Positions 1 through 8,919 of a stretch of DNA of 64,000 nucleotides are shown here, piece after piece. The notes under the pieces were generated by a model. That model was not told the origin of the DNA and searched no databases. It was given only the letters and a program-made list of their open reading frames with translations. Source of the DNA: Sphingobium vermicomposti. GTDB taxonomy: Bacteria; Pseudomonadota; Alphaproteobacteria; Sphingomonadales; Sphingomonadaceae. The stretch covers positions 682,001-746,000 of the forward strand of contig NZ_JAASQR010000002.1 of assembly GCF_011762025.1 (NCBI RefSeq), written 5' to 3'. Position 1 is the first letter of the stretch; each line of letters opens with the position of its first letter. The translations under genes were made by a program, and so were the position numbers.

Positions 1-550
1 GCTTCGCCATCGCCAGCCATTGTTCAAGACCATAGGCGGGATAGATGTCGCGGTTCGTGTCTTCCAACGCGCGCGCCGCATGAACCCAGCTTGGGTGCGA
101 TTGCCCCACGCCAACATAGGCCCTGATTCGCGCAAGTCCCACTTCCTCCAGCGTGGGTCCCACATCGTTCAGCACGGCTCCGGCAAGCCATTCGCGATGC
201 GTCGCGGCGATCAGCATGGTGATCAGACCGCCCAGCGACGTGCCGATGGCGACGAAGCGGGTGATTGCAAGGTCGCTCAAAAGTCGGCTGATATCCTGAA
301 GATAGGTCAGGGGAACATATGTCATCGGGTCTTTCGCCTGCGCGCTTTCCCCGCGCCCCCGCATGTCGGGACAGATCAGACGCCAATGTCCGCCAAGCCT
401 TTCGGCAAGCGGCTCGAAATCCCTGGAATTGCGGGTCAGGCCGGGCAGGCAAAGGAGCGGCGGCCGCCCATCGGACCCGCCAGCATAGTCGCGATAATGG
501 AGACGCAGGCCATCAGGAGACCACCAATAGCCGTCGGCAAATACGCTCAC
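1..550 (-). CDS. alpha/beta hydrolase, C-terminal part cut by window edge
   Basis: The reverse strand encodes an alpha/beta-hydrolase fold protein whose first 183 residues are visible; the rest lies left of the window. Early on there is a typical 'LLCLPGLTRNSRDF' oxyanion-region strand, then 'DMRGRGES', then the nucleophile elbow GTSLGG, whose Ser is the expected catalytic residue. The His and probably the acid of the triad lie outside the window. The start is taken as GTG at 550 because an in-frame stop (TGA) lies about 30 bases upstream and a purine-rich GAGGATGCAGGACGG precedes it. The gene is divergent from the aldehyde dehydrogenase at 763. Substrate is unknown; esterase or epoxide hydrolase-like activity is possible. 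The fold assignment is secure, the function is not. Confidence 0.85.
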   Translation of the reverse strand, partial: MSVFADGYWWSPDGLRLHYRDYAGGSDGRPPLLCLPGLTRNSRDFEPLAERLGGHWRLICPDMRGRGESAQAKDPMTYVPLTYLQDISRLLSDLAITRFVAIGTSLGGLITMLIAATHREWLAGAVLNDVGPTLEEVGLARIRAYVGVGQSHPSWVHAARALEDTNRDIYPAYGLEQWLAMAK

Positions 551-762
551 CCGTCCTGCATCCTCAGCTTGTTGAAGGCTTCAAAGGAAAAGCCTTGACC
601 TCCTTGTCCCAAGCATTGGCTTGGCTCCGTCTTCATATCGCCGCACCGTCAGCATCCCGCAAGCCGAGAGATGAGCCATCAACGAATAAAAAGCGATGCG
701 GAAGCGTGTTGCCGGTGGCTGGCTCCCTTCCCTAACCGCCCGATATCATCCATATCGATGGC

Positions 763-2196
763 ATGTCCGCAACGCTGACTTCAACCGAACCCGCCACTGG
801 CGTTCTCCTGTGGCAAGGAACCCCGAGTGATGTGGAGGCGGAGGTCGCTCGCGTCCGCGCGGCTTGGCCGCGCTGGGCGGCGCAACCGGTCGCCTATCGC
901 ATCGAAACGCTTCGCCGCTTCGTCAACGTGGTTCGCGCCAATGAAGATCAACTGGCCGACCTGATTGCGCGCGAAACGGGCAAGCCGTTGTGGGATGCGC
1001 GAACCGAAGTCACCGCGGTGATGAACAAGGTCGATATTTCCGTTGCGGCCTATTCGGAACGTACCGGCCAGCGGCGATTGGAAGCGGCCCTGGGCGCTCG
1101 TCAGTCCGTGCGGCATAAACCTCATGGCGTGATGGCGGTGCTTGGCCCCTATAATTTCCCCGCCCATCTGCCCAACGGGCATATCGTGCCCGCCCTACTG
1201 GCAGGCAATGGCGTGCTGTTCAAACCATCTGAACATACGCCCGCCGTTGGCGAAATGCTGGTCCGACTTTTCCATGAAGCGGGGGTCCCCGAAGATAGCC
1301 TTCGGCTGGTCCTGGGCGGGCCGGACGAAGGAAAAGCGCTTGCTGCCCATCCCGATGTGAACGGAATCCTGTTTACTGGATCGGCGCATACCGGCATCGC
1401 GATAAACCAACAATTCGCAACCGATCCGGGCAAGATTCTGGCCCTGGAAATGGGCGGCAACAATCCTGTCATCGTATGGGACACCGCCGACATAGCGAGC
1501 GCGGCTGTGCTGGTGGTGCAATCCGCTTTCCTGTCGAGCGGCCAGCGATGCACGGCAGCAAGCCGGTTGATCGTCAAGCAGGAACTGGCCGACGCATTGA
1601 TCGGTGAGGTCAAAAAGATTGCCGACCGCCTCATTGTCGATCACCCACACGCCGATCCAACCCCCTTTATGGGGCCAGTCATTGACAATCGGGCCGCGGA
1701 TCAGCTGACCGAAAGCTTCCTTTATCTGATGAGCCACGGCGGACGCCCCATCAAGCATATGGCGCGCCCCGTTGAAGATCGCCCTTTCCTCAGCCCCGCA
1801 ATCATCGACGTCACCGCGATGGAAGAGCGGCCTGATGTCGAATTATTCGGACCGTTGCTGCAGGTCATCCGCGTGCCTGATTTCGCCGCCGCCATCGCAG
1901 AAGCCAACAATAGTCGCTATGGGCTGTCCGCTTCGCTGATCGGGGGATCGCCCGAACAATATAACCAGTTCTGGGCCAATGTCCGAGCCGGGATCGTCAA
2001 CTGGAACCGCCCGACTAATGGCGCTTCTTCCTCCGCTCCCTTTGGCGGAGTGGGGATTTCCGGCAATCATCGGCCAAGCGCTTATTATGCGGCGGATTAT
2101 TGCGCCTATCCCGTTGCTTCCGTTGAAATTGAGCAGCCGCGCGCGTCTATCGGCGTGGGCCTGAAGGATATCGATATCAAGGCCATGGGCGACTGA
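763..2196 (+). CDS. astD: succinylglutamate-semialdehyde dehydrogenase (AstD-type)
   Basis: This 477-residue NAD(P)-dependent aldehyde dehydrogenase is full length for AstD, which oxidises N-succinylglutamate semialdehyde in the arginine succinyltransferase pathway. Visible motifs are 'GNGVLFKPSE' (about 148-157, cofactor binding), 'LEMGGNNP' with the general base Glu229, and 'SSGQRCTAASR' with the catalytic Cys263. The N-terminus is short, as in AstD rather than BetB/GabD relatives. No astA, astB or astE neighbours are present, so AstD is inferred from sequence alone and a broader semialdehyde substrate is possible. Start ATG at 763. It lies 116 bases upstream of the sulfur operon on the same strand, and I see no obvious terminator between them. 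Confidence 0.85.
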   Translation: MSATLTSTEPATGVLLWQGTPSDVEAEVARVRAAWPRWAAQPVAYRIETLRRFVNVVRANEDQLADLIARETGKPLWDARTEVTAVMNKVDISVAAYSERTGQRRLEAALGARQSVRHKPHGVMAVLGPYNFPAHLPNGHIVPALLAGNGVLFKPSEHTPAVGEMLVRLFHEAGVPEDSLRLVLGGPDEGKALAAHPDVNGILFTGSAHTGIAINQQFATDPGKILALEMGGNNPVIVWDTADIASAAVLVVQSAFLSSGQRCTAASRLIVKQELADALIGEVKKIADRLIVDHPHADPTPFMGPVIDNRAADQLTESFLYLMSHGGRPIKHMARPVEDRPFLSPAIIDVTAMEERPDVELFGPLLQVIRVPDFAAAIAEANNSRYGLSASLIGGSPEQYNQFWANVRAGIVNWNRPTNGASSSAPFGGVGISGNHRPSAYYAADYCAYPVASVEIEQPRASIGVGLKDIDIKAMGD

Positions 2197-2312
2197 ACGC
2201 TCGCCGTTCGTTCCCATTTTTGGGTGAAGCTGCGGCCCCTCCCAAATTTTCCTACGTGGCGGACAAAGCATTCTGAATTGAAACAGCCACGCGCTTCCGC
2301 CATCTGGCCATC

Positions 2313-3101
2313 ATGGCTAAAGCTGCCCCTTCCACCGTTTACCTCGTCGGCGCGGGCCCAGGCGACCCGGACCTTCTGACTCTGCGCGCCGCGCGATTGA
2401 TCGGCGAAGCGCAGGTGATCGTGCATGACGGGCTGGTATCCGATGCAATATTGGCAATGGCTTCGCCGGATGCCGAGTTGATTTCCGTCGCCAAGCAACG
2501 CAGCCGCCATTCCCTGCCGCAGGAAGGTATAAACGCGCTTCTGATCGACCTTGCGCTCTCCGGGCGCGGTGTCGTGCGGTTAAAAGGGGGCGACCCCTTC
2601 ATCTTCGGACGCGGTGGTGAGGAGTTGGAAGCGTGCCGCGCCGCAGGCGTACCGGTGGAGGTGGTCCCCGGCATCAGCGCCGCGATCGGCTGCGCCGCGC
2701 AGGCGCAGCTGCCCCTCACCCATCGTGAAGCGGCGAGCGCCGTTACCTTTGTAGCGGGTCAGTGCAAGGGTCTGACGGATCAGGACTGGTCCGGGCTGGC
2801 AGGACATGGCCGAACGCTCGTCATCTACATGGGCGTGGCAACGGCGACGGATATCGCCGACAAGCTGATCGCTGACGGCGTGTCGCCCGCGATTCCGGTT
2901 GCCGTGCTGGAAAATGGCACACGCGCGGACATGCGGACGCTGCGTACACTGCTGGCCGACCTGGGCGACATGGTCGTACGGGAAAAGGTGAAAAGCCCGG
3001 CATTGATTGTCGTGGGCGACGTGGCGGCCTATGCGCTGGCGCAGGACGCGCTGGCCGGTTTGGCCGCGCAAATGAACAATGGGGCGGAGATGCTTTCGTG
3101 A
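2313..3101 (+). CDS. cobA: uroporphyrinogen-III C-methyltransferase (SUMT)
   Basis: This SAM-dependent methyltransferase converts uroporphyrinogen III to precorrin-2, the first step towards siroheme for the sulfite reductase two genes downstream. It has 262 residues, the size of a single-domain SUMT. It shows the N-terminal 'VYLVGAGPGDPDLLTLRA' motif, the 'RLKGGDPFIFGRGGEE' motif and 'VPGISAAIG'. The CysG-type dehydrogenase/ferrochelatase domain is absent, so that activity must be encoded elsewhere. The stop overlaps the GTG start of the next gene by four bases (GTGA), indicating translational coupling. It is probably the first gene of a five-gene sulfur-assimilation operon. Confidence 0.93.
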   Translation: MAKAAPSTVYLVGAGPGDPDLLTLRAARLIGEAQVIVHDGLVSDAILAMASPDAELISVAKQRSRHSLPQEGINALLIDLALSGRGVVRLKGGDPFIFGRGGEELEACRAAGVPVEVVPGISAAIGCAAQAQLPLTHREAASAVTFVAGQCKGLTDQDWSGLAGHGRTLVIYMGVATATDIADKLIADGVSPAIPVAVLENGTRADMRTLRTLLADLGDMVVREKVKSPALIVVGDVAAYALAQDALAGLAAQMNNGAEMLS

Positions 3102-3394
3102 AGATTTTGACGGGCAATGACCTGGGCACCGGCGACGTCATCTGGTGGGCCGGCGACGGCTGGTCACGCCAGCTGGCCGATTCGGTGGACGTCGGTGACA
3201 AGGGTGAGGAACTGGCAGGTGCGGAAGAAGCCGCTTTGCGGGTCGTCGCACCCTATGTGATCGACGCCACCGTGACGGACGAAGGCGTGCGGCCTGCACA
3301 TATTAAGGACCGCATCCGTGCTCTGGGGCCGACCGTGCGCCCCGACCTGACGCTAAAACCGAATGACGCCGACGCCGGCAACTGGGTGATCTGA
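3098..3394 (+). CDS. DUF2849 small protein of the sulfite-reduction operon
   Basis: This 98-residue protein belongs to the DUF2849 family, known as a small alphaproteobacterial protein encoded beside nitrite/sulfite reductase genes. It has no signal peptide, no membrane segment and no cysteines. An aromatic 'GDVIWWAGDGW' stretch near the start and a long acidic/Ala-rich middle are visible. GTG start at 3098 overlaps the cobA stop, and cysI starts three bases after its stop. The fixed position between SUMT and sulfite reductase suggests a role in siroheme delivery, enzyme assembly or electron transfer, but that is inference from context only. Confidence 0.85.
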   Translation: MKILTGNDLGTGDVIWWAGDGWSRQLADSVDVGDKGEELAGAEEAALRVVAPYVIDATVTDEGVRPAHIKDRIRALGPTVRPDLTLKPNDADAGNWVI

Positions 3395-3397
3395 ACC

Positions 3398-5029
3398 ATG
3401 TATCGTTATGACAGCTATGACCAGTCGATCGTCGACACGCGGGTCGAAGAGTTTCGCGACCAGACGCAGCGCCGCCTCGCGGGCCAGCTGACCGAGGATC
3501 AGTTCAAGCCGCTGCGCCTGATGAACGGCCTCTACCTTCAGCTGCACGCCTATATGCTGCGCGTCGCGATCCCCTATGGCACTCTTTCGGGCAAGCAGAT
3601 GCGAAAGCTGGGCGAGATCGCTGCGAAATATGACAAGGGCTATGGCCACTTTACGACGCGCCAGAATCTTCAGTATAACTGGATCAAGCTGGCCGATGCG
3701 CCGGAAATCCTGGCCGAACTGGCGACGGTCGAGATGCACGCGATCCAGACCAGCGGCAACTGCATCCGCAACATTTCGTCGGATCAATATGCCGGTGTAG
3801 CGGCCGACGAAGTGGCTGATCCGCGCCCCTGGGCGGAGCTGCTGCGGCAATGGTCGACCTTCCACCCTGAATTCACCTATCTGCCGCGCAAGTTCAAGAT
3901 CGCGGTGATCGCGAGCGAGGAAGATCGTTCCGCGATGAAGCTTCACGATATCGGTCTGAAGCTGGTGAAGCGCGACGGACAGATCGGTGCCGAGGTCTAT
4001 GCCGGTGGCGGCATGGGCCGGACACCCATGGTTGCGCCTCAAATCAGCGACTTCGTACCGGAAGATGAGATTATATCTTATCTGGAAGCGTGCCTGCGCG
4101 TCTACAATCGCTACGGTCGCCGCGATAACAAGTACAAGGCGCGGATCAAGATCCTGGTCCATGAACTAGGCGTCGATGAATATAAGCGGCAGGTGGAGGA
4201 AGAGTTCGCCCACATGCGGATTCTCGGCCTCAACCCGCCGACCGAAGAGCTGAATCGCATCCGGCCTTTCTTCGCCAACCCAGCTTATGAGCAGGGCCTG
4301 AGCGACGACCTCGACCGCTCCGACCCGGCCTTTGCGCTGTGGGCGGACCGGCAGGTCGCGGCGCACAAGCAGCCCGGCTATGCGATCGTCAACATCAGCC
4401 TGAAACCGCGCGGCGGCATTCCGGGTGACGCGTCGGCAGAGCAGATCGAGCTGGCGGCCGAGCTTGCCGAAAACTATTCCTTCGACGAACTGCGCGTGAC
4501 CCATGCGCAGAACCTCGTCCTACCCCATGTGAAAAAGGCGGACCTTTACACCATCTGGCAGAAGCTGGATGCCGCAGGTCTGGCCGAAGCCAATCTGGAC
4601 CTCATCACCGATATCATCGCTTGCCCTGGCCTCGACTATTGCAGCCTGGCCAATGCACGGTCGATCCCGCTGGCGCAAAAGCTGTCGGAGCGCTTCGCAA
4701 GCATTGAGCAGCAGAAGGATCTGGGCGAGCTGAAGGTGAAGATTTCCGGCTGCATCAATGCTTGCGGCCACCACCATGCAGGCCATATCGGCGTGCTGGG
4801 CGTGGACCGTAAAGGCGTGGAGAATTTCCAGCTGTCGCTTGGCGGATCGGGCGCGGAGGACGCCGCCGTCGGTCAGATCACCGGCCCGGGTTTCTCCGAG
4901 GACGGTGTGGTCGACGCGATCGAGAAGGTGACCGACCTCTATCTGGCCCAGCGAGAGGAAGGCGAACGCTTCCTCGACACCTATCGCCGTCTTGGCATGA
5001 AGCCCTTCAAGGAGGCGATCTATGGTTGA
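3398..5029 (+). CDS. cysI: assimilatory sulfite (nitrite/sulfite) reductase, siroheme [4Fe-4S]
   Basis: This 543-residue hemoprotein of the nitrite/sulfite reductase family reduces sulfite to sulfide with six electrons. The duplicated ferredoxin-like half domains are visible ('GHFTTRQNLQYNWI' in the first, 'RVTHAQNLVLPHV' in the second). The four [4Fe-4S]/siroheme cysteines are intact: Cys409 and Cys415 in CPGLDYC, Cys452 and Cys456 in CINAC followed by GHHH. No cysJ flavoprotein is adjacent, so ferredoxin or another small donor is likely. The gene ends inside the next one (8-base overlap, ATG at 5022). Its neighbours (SUMT, APS reductase) make sulfite a better substrate guess than nitrite. 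Confidence 0.92.
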   Translation: MYRYDSYDQSIVDTRVEEFRDQTQRRLAGQLTEDQFKPLRLMNGLYLQLHAYMLRVAIPYGTLSGKQMRKLGEIAAKYDKGYGHFTTRQNLQYNWIKLADAPEILAELATVEMHAIQTSGNCIRNISSDQYAGVAADEVADPRPWAELLRQWSTFHPEFTYLPRKFKIAVIASEEDRSAMKLHDIGLKLVKRDGQIGAEVYAGGGMGRTPMVAPQISDFVPEDEIISYLEACLRVYNRYGRRDNKYKARIKILVHELGVDEYKRQVEEEFAHMRILGLNPPTEELNRIRPFFANPAYEQGLSDDLDRSDPAFALWADRQVAAHKQPGYAIVNISLKPRGGIPGDASAEQIELAAELAENYSFDELRVTHAQNLVLPHVKKADLYTIWQKLDAAGLAEANLDLITDIIACPGLDYCSLANARSIPLAQKLSERFASIEQQKDLGELKVKISGCINACGHHHAGHIGVLGVDRKGVENFQLSLGGSGAEDAAVGQITGPGFSEDGVVDAIEKVTDLYLAQREEGERFLDTYRRLGMKPFKEAIYG

Positions 5030-5462
5030 GTTCCTTTCCTTCCGCGAAGGCGAAGCAACGCAGGAACCGGCGGTGACGGTCGAATCCTTCACCGGCCAGT
5101 CCAATTCGACGGCGGTCAGGATCGAAGCGGGCGAAGATGCGCGTGAACTGCTGCCCTATCTTGATCGGCTGTCACTAGTGGAAGTCAACTTCCCTGCTTT
5201 CGGCGACGGTCGCGGCTATTCGGCCGCGCGTATACTGCGGGAAGCAGGCTATGCCGGTGAACTGCGCGCCGTCGGCGACGTTCTGGTGGACCAGCTTGTC
5301 GCGATGCGGCGCTGTGGCTTTGACAGCTTCCGGCCCGATAAGGCGCTGGACGACGACGCCGCAGAGCGTGCGCTCAATCGTTATGCCGACGTCTATCAAA
5401 AGACCGTCGATGGCCGCCGCCCTGTTTGGGCGAAACGGCACCCGGAGAATGTGAATGGCTGA
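5022..5462 (+). CDS. DUF934 protein, sulfite-reduction partner
   Basis: This 146-residue protein of the DUF934 family is found in alpha- and betaproteobacteria next to cysI and cysH. The conserved core 'VNFPAFGDGRGYSAARILR' followed by 'GELRAVGDVLVDQL' and 'MRRCGFDSF' is clear. It has no known catalytic motif and no membrane segment. It overlaps cysI by eight bases upstream and cysH by eight bases downstream, so the three are almost certainly co-translated. The family is often labelled an oxidoreductase without strong evidence; an accessory role in sulfite reduction is the safest reading. Confidence 0.88.
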   Translation: MVEFLSFREGEATQEPAVTVESFTGQSNSTAVRIEAGEDARELLPYLDRLSLVEVNFPAFGDGRGYSAARILREAGYAGELRAVGDVLVDQLVAMRRCGFDSFRPDKALDDDAAERALNRYADVYQKTVDGRRPVWAKRHPENVNG

Positions 5463-6246
5463 ACCTGCCCGCCAGCTTGATGTGATCGACGCGCGGCCCG
5501 CCTTTACCCAGGCGGAAGCCGACGCCCTCAACGCGCGTTTCGAAGGCGTCGATACGCTGTCGATGCTCAAGACCGTCTTTGCCGAAGGGCTGGCGGGCAA
5601 TGTCGCAGTTGTGTCGTCTTTCGGCACGGAAAGTGCTGTGTTGCTCCATCTGGTGGCAATGGCGGACAAGAATGTACCGGTAATCTTTGTCGATACGCTC
5701 AAGATGTTCTCCGAAACCCTGGATTATCGTAACACGTTGATCAGCACTTTCGGCTTTACCGACAGCCGGGCAGTCACGCCCCTGCCCGACGTGCTGGCGA
5801 CAAAGGACGAAACCGGCCTGCGCTGGTCTTACGATCCCGACGGCTGCTGCGAAATCCGCAAGGTGGAGCCGATGCATCGCGCGAAGGACGGGCTCGACGC
5901 CTGGATTTCGGGGCGGAAGGCGTTCCAGTCGGTAACGCGCCAAAACCTCCCGCGCTTTGAGATCGAAGACGGTCGCCTGAAAATCAATCCCTTGGGTGAT
6001 TGGACGAAGACAGACCTTGAAGCATATTTCGAGCAGCACCAGCTGCCGCGCCATCCGTTGGAATCACAGGGTTATCTGTCGATCGGATGCGAACCCTGCA
6101 CGTCGAAGGTCCTGCCGGGCGAAGACCCGCGCGCGGGTCGTTGGCGTGGTTGGGACAAGGTAGAATGCGGAATTCATACGCCCGTAACTCCGCTGCCCGC
6201 GCCTGTGGGCGACCCGGACGATCCGGCCAATCAGCCTGTGTTCTAA
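5455..6246 (+). CDS. cysH: assimilatory adenylyl-sulfate (APS) reductase, [4Fe-4S] type
   Basis: This 263-residue thioredoxin-dependent reductase makes sulfite from activated sulfate. Two cysteine pairs mark the iron-sulfur APS reductase branch: Cys131-Cys132 (DGCCEIRK) and Cys212/Cys215 (GCEPC). The catalytic Cys238 sits in the C-terminal 'ECGIH' motif. The N-terminal nucleotide loop 'SSFGTESAVLLH' and 'FVDTLKMFSET' are also typical. The presence of the cluster cysteines points to APS rather than PAPS as the physiological substrate (established for this family). It is the last gene of the operon and a strong terminator follows 35 bases after the stop. Confidence 0.93.
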   Translation: MAEPARQLDVIDARPAFTQAEADALNARFEGVDTLSMLKTVFAEGLAGNVAVVSSFGTESAVLLHLVAMADKNVPVIFVDTLKMFSETLDYRNTLISTFGFTDSRAVTPLPDVLATKDETGLRWSYDPDGCCEIRKVEPMHRAKDGLDAWISGRKAFQSVTRQNLPRFEIEDGRLKINPLGDWTKTDLEAYFEQHQLPRHPLESQGYLSIGCEPCTSKVLPGEDPRAGRWRGWDKVECGIHTPVTPLPAPVGDPDDPANQPVF

Positions 6247-6280
6247 AGGCTCAAAGGCCTCAGGCTTCATCTGGTAATAT

Positions 6281-6317
6281 AAAATCCTCCCTGTGCTAAG
6301 CGCGCGGGGAGGATTTT
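6281..6317 (+). terminator. intrinsic terminator after the sulfur operon
   Basis: AAAATCCTCCC (6281-6291) and GGGAGGATTTT (6307-6317) form an 11-bp perfect stem with a 15-base loop, and the stem itself ends in a T-run. The A/T symmetry could make it work in both directions, but only the rightward sulfur operon ends here. Confidence 0.85.
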
Positions 6318-6411
6318 CTGTCTGCCGCCTCAAAATGCGCCAGCCGTCACAAGCAGGATGACGTAGCCACAACATCCCCTATTATGCGCCAGTCAATCAA
6401 AGGGGACTGTC

Positions 6412-6807
6412 ATGGCGATTGAGATCAAGATTCTCGCCTGGAGCTGCGCGCTCCTGCTCGTGCATATCTTTGCGGCAGCGCATCTCAAGACGAAGCAATA
6501 TGGGACCAAGTGGAACATGGGCGCGCGGGACGAATCCTTGCCGCCGTTAGCTCCAGTGGCGGGCCGTCTGGTGCGCGCTCAAGCGAATTTCCTGGAAACC
6601 TATCCCATCGCCATCATCTGCCTATTCGGGGTGGTCGTCGCTGACAAGGCGACCGAGACGACGGCGCTGGGTGGCTGGCTGTGGCTCGGCGCGCGCGCTG
6701 CCTATCTGCCGCTGTACGGCATGGGGGTGCCCGTCATCAGGACGCTCGCCTATGGAGTCAGCCTGGTCGGCCTGGCGCTGATATTCCAGGCGCTAGTGTC
6801 GGGCTAA
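6412..6807 (+). CDS. MAPEG family membrane protein
   Basis: This 131-residue integral membrane protein belongs to the MAPEG (membrane-associated eicosanoid/glutathione metabolism) family. Four hydrophobic segments are visible (about 6-24, 58-77, 85-102, 108-127). The family-typical 'RLVRAQANFLETYP' stretch, with the conserved Arg-x-x-x-Asn-x-x-Glu arrangement, lies before the second segment. Bacterial members have poorly defined roles, possibly glutathione transferase or peroxidase activity. AAGGGGACTGTC just before the ATG provides a ribosome site. It is convergent with dnaB, with only 11 bases between the stops. Confidence 0.9.
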   Translation: MAIEIKILAWSCALLLVHIFAAAHLKTKQYGTKWNMGARDESLPPLAPVAGRLVRAQANFLETYPIAIICLFGVVVADKATETTALGGWLWLGARAAYLPLYGMGVPVIRTLAYGVSLVGLALIFQALVSG

Positions 6808-6818
6808 CCCGTCGTGCT

Positions 6819-8303
6819 TCATTCGTAATCGCCCATATAGCCGCCCTCGGCCAGATCCGAGAAGCGCGTGATCTTGGCGTCGAATTTCATGCGGATGCGC
6901 CCGGTGGAACCGTGGCGCTGTTTGGCGATGATCAGTTCGGCCAGGCCATAGATGCGCTCCATCTCCTGCGCCCATTCCAGATGGTCGGGGCCTTCCTTGT
7001 TCCCTGGTTCCTTGGCCGCCACATAATAATCTTCGCGGAATACGAACCAGACCATGTCCGCGTCCTGCTCGATCGAGCCGGATTCGCGCAGATCCGAAAG
7101 CTGCGGGCGCTTGTCCTCACGTTGTTCGACCGCGCGGCTCAGCTGCGACAGCGCCAGAACCGGAACGTTAAGTTCCTTCGCCAACGTCTTCAAACCACGC
7201 GAGATTTCCGAGATTTCCTGAACGCGATTGTCGCTGCTCTTTCCAGTTCCCTGCAGCAGTTGAAGATAATCGACGATGACGAGGCCGACATCATGGCGGC
7301 GCTTCAACCGGCGGGCGCGGGTGCGCAGGGCGGCGATGGTCAGGCCCGGCGTATCGTCGATAAATAGCGGCAATTCCTGAAGCTCACGGGCGGCGCGGGA
7401 CAGGTTCTGAAAATCGGCGCGGCTGATCTTACCCATGCGCAAAGCTTCGCCGCTGATGCCCGACTGTTCGGCCAGAACGCGGGTCGCCAGCTGATCCGCC
7501 GACATTTCAAGGCTGAAAAATGCGGTCTTGGCGCCCATATTCTTTTCCGGCGGAATGCCGTCAGCATGATCGCGCATCCAGCGTGAGGCTGCATTATAGG
7601 CGATGTTGGTCGCGAGCGACGTCTTGCCCATACCCGGACGGCCCGCCAGGATCATAAGGTCCGAATTGTGAAGGCCACCGATCTTTTCGTTCAGGCTGTT
7701 GAGACCTGTGGTGATTCCCGACACATGGCCGCCACTGTTGAGCGCTCGCTCGGCCACCTGCACCGCCATGGTCGTGGCGGTCGCAAAGCTCTTGACCGAT
7801 CCGACCTCTCCTTCCCCTTCGGACACTTTATAAAGGGCGACCTCCGCCTGCTCTATCTGTTCGCGGGGATTGACATCCTCACTCGTATCAAGAGCATTTT
7901 CAACAAGTTCACGTCCAACATTCACAAGCTGACGCAAGAGAGCGAGATCATAGATCTGGCTGGCGAAATCGCGCGCGCCCAGCAGCGCCGCGCCGTTGCC
8001 GGTTAACTGCGCGAGATAGCCAACGCCCCCCAGTTCCTTGAGCGCCGGGTCCTGCTCCAACATCGGTTTCAGCGTCACCGGGTTCGCGACCATGTCACGT
8101 TCCACAAGCTTCATGACGGCTTCATAGACGCGGCCGTGAAGTGGTTCGAAGAAATGCTCAGGCTTGAGCCTCAGTTGCACATCTTCGGCAATGCGGTTGT
8201 CGATCATCAGCGCGCCCAGCAGCGCGGCTTCGGCCTCCACATTGCGGGGGAGCTCCGTGACGCCTGTTTCCACGGCGGGGTTCATCTGCACCAATTCGAC
8301 CAT
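6819..8303 (-). CDS. dnaB: replicative DNA helicase DnaB
   Basis: This 494-residue hexameric 5'-3' replicative helicase is full length. The N-terminal primase-interacting domain begins about residue 20 ('LPRNVEAEAALLGALMIDN'). The RecA-like domain follows with Walker A 'GRPGMGKTS' (221-229), Walker B 'VIVDYLQLL' and the 'SQLSRAVEQR' and 'DLRESGSIEQDAD' motifs. The frame stays open upstream to 8528, but those 75 codons run antisense into the UPF0262 gene and do not look like DnaB. ATG at 8303 is preceded by GATGAGGGGCGC and gives the usual length, so it is chosen. Essential replication protein. Confidence 0.97.
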   Translation of the reverse strand: MVELVQMNPAVETGVTELPRNVEAEAALLGALMIDNRIAEDVQLRLKPEHFFEPLHGRVYEAVMKLVERDMVANPVTLKPMLEQDPALKELGGVGYLAQLTGNGAALLGARDFASQIYDLALLRQLVNVGRELVENALDTSEDVNPREQIEQAEVALYKVSEGEGEVGSVKSFATATTMAVQVAERALNSGGHVSGITTGLNSLNEKIGGLHNSDLMILAGRPGMGKTSLATNIAYNAASRWMRDHADGIPPEKNMGAKTAFFSLEMSADQLATRVLAEQSGISGEALRMGKISRADFQNLSRAARELQELPLFIDDTPGLTIAALRTRARRLKRRHDVGLVIVDYLQLLQGTGKSSDNRVQEISEISRGLKTLAKELNVPVLALSQLSRAVEQREDKRPQLSDLRESGSIEQDADMVWFVFREDYYVAAKEPGNKEGPDHLEWAQEMERIYGLAELIIAKQRHGSTGRIRMKFDAKITRFSDLAEGGYMGDYE

Positions 8304-8436
8304 GCGCCCCTCATCGCGCGGGCAGAGGTCCAGCGCAAGCGGGAAGCCGCGTTCCCTTGGGCAAAGCTGTGGAGAACTCTTCTGACTTATCCGGCCTTGC
8401 TTTTCCCCGCTGGCCGCCGCACTCACCATCGGCATC

Positions 8437-8919
8437 ATGGCCGATCCGCGCATCATAGATATCACGCTCGACGAGCGGACGATCCTGTGGCGCAGCGCCG
8501 ATGTCGAACAGGAACGGCGCATAGCCATTTTCGACCTGTTGGAAGATAATTTCTTCGCTCCACAGCGTGTCCATGCCGACGGTTATGCAGGGCCTTATCG
8601 CGTGATGCTGCGCGTGGAGGAAGGGCGGCTAGTCATCGAAATCAAGCGCGATGATGAAGAACCGCTGGAGGCGATCATCCTCAGCCTCGGTCGTTTCCGC
8701 AGGCCCATCCGCGAATATTTCGCCATCTGCGACAGCTATTATCAGGCGATCAACCATGCTTCGCCTCAGCAAATCGAAACGGTGGACATGGCCAGGCGCG
8801 CCATCCACAATGACGCGGCAGAAATGCTGATTGAACGGCTGGACGGCAAGATAAAGGTCGATTTCGACACGGCCAGACGCCTGTTCACGCTGATTTGCGT
8901 GCTGCATATCAAGGGTTAG
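8437..8919 (+). CDS. UPF0262 family protein
   Basis: This 160-residue protein matches the alphaproteobacterial UPF0262 family: 'ITLDERTILWRSADVEQERRIAI' near the N-terminus (residues 9 onward), 'PYRVMLRVEEGRLVIEI' and the C-terminal 'DTARRLFTLICVLHIKG'. It is soluble with no signal or membrane segment and no recognisable catalytic motif. Function is unknown in the family. It is divergent from dnaB and probably cotranscribed with the GH25-like gene, whose TTG start would lie inside its 3' end. Confidence 0.9.
   Translation: MADPRIIDITLDERTILWRSADVEQERRIAIFDLLEDNFFAPQRVHADGYAGPYRVMLRVEEGRLVIEIKRDDEEPLEAIILSLGRFRRPIREYFAICDSYYQAINHASPQQIETVDMARRAIHNDAAEMLIERLDGKIKVDFDTARRLFTLICVLHIKG

Noticed and set aside
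551-762. Possible eroded dispersed repeat (CCTCAGCTTGTTGAAGGC) with a short AAGGCTT/AAGCCTT hairpin
   Set aside because: Similarity to the CCTGAGCCTGTCGAAGG element is partial and only one arm is present, so it is not listed as a feature; nothing else is seen in this 212-base gap.
8304-8528. N-terminal extension of DnaB by 75 codons
   Set aside because: It runs antisense into the UPF0262 gene, is not DnaB-like, and ATG 8303 has a good ribosome site and gives standard length.
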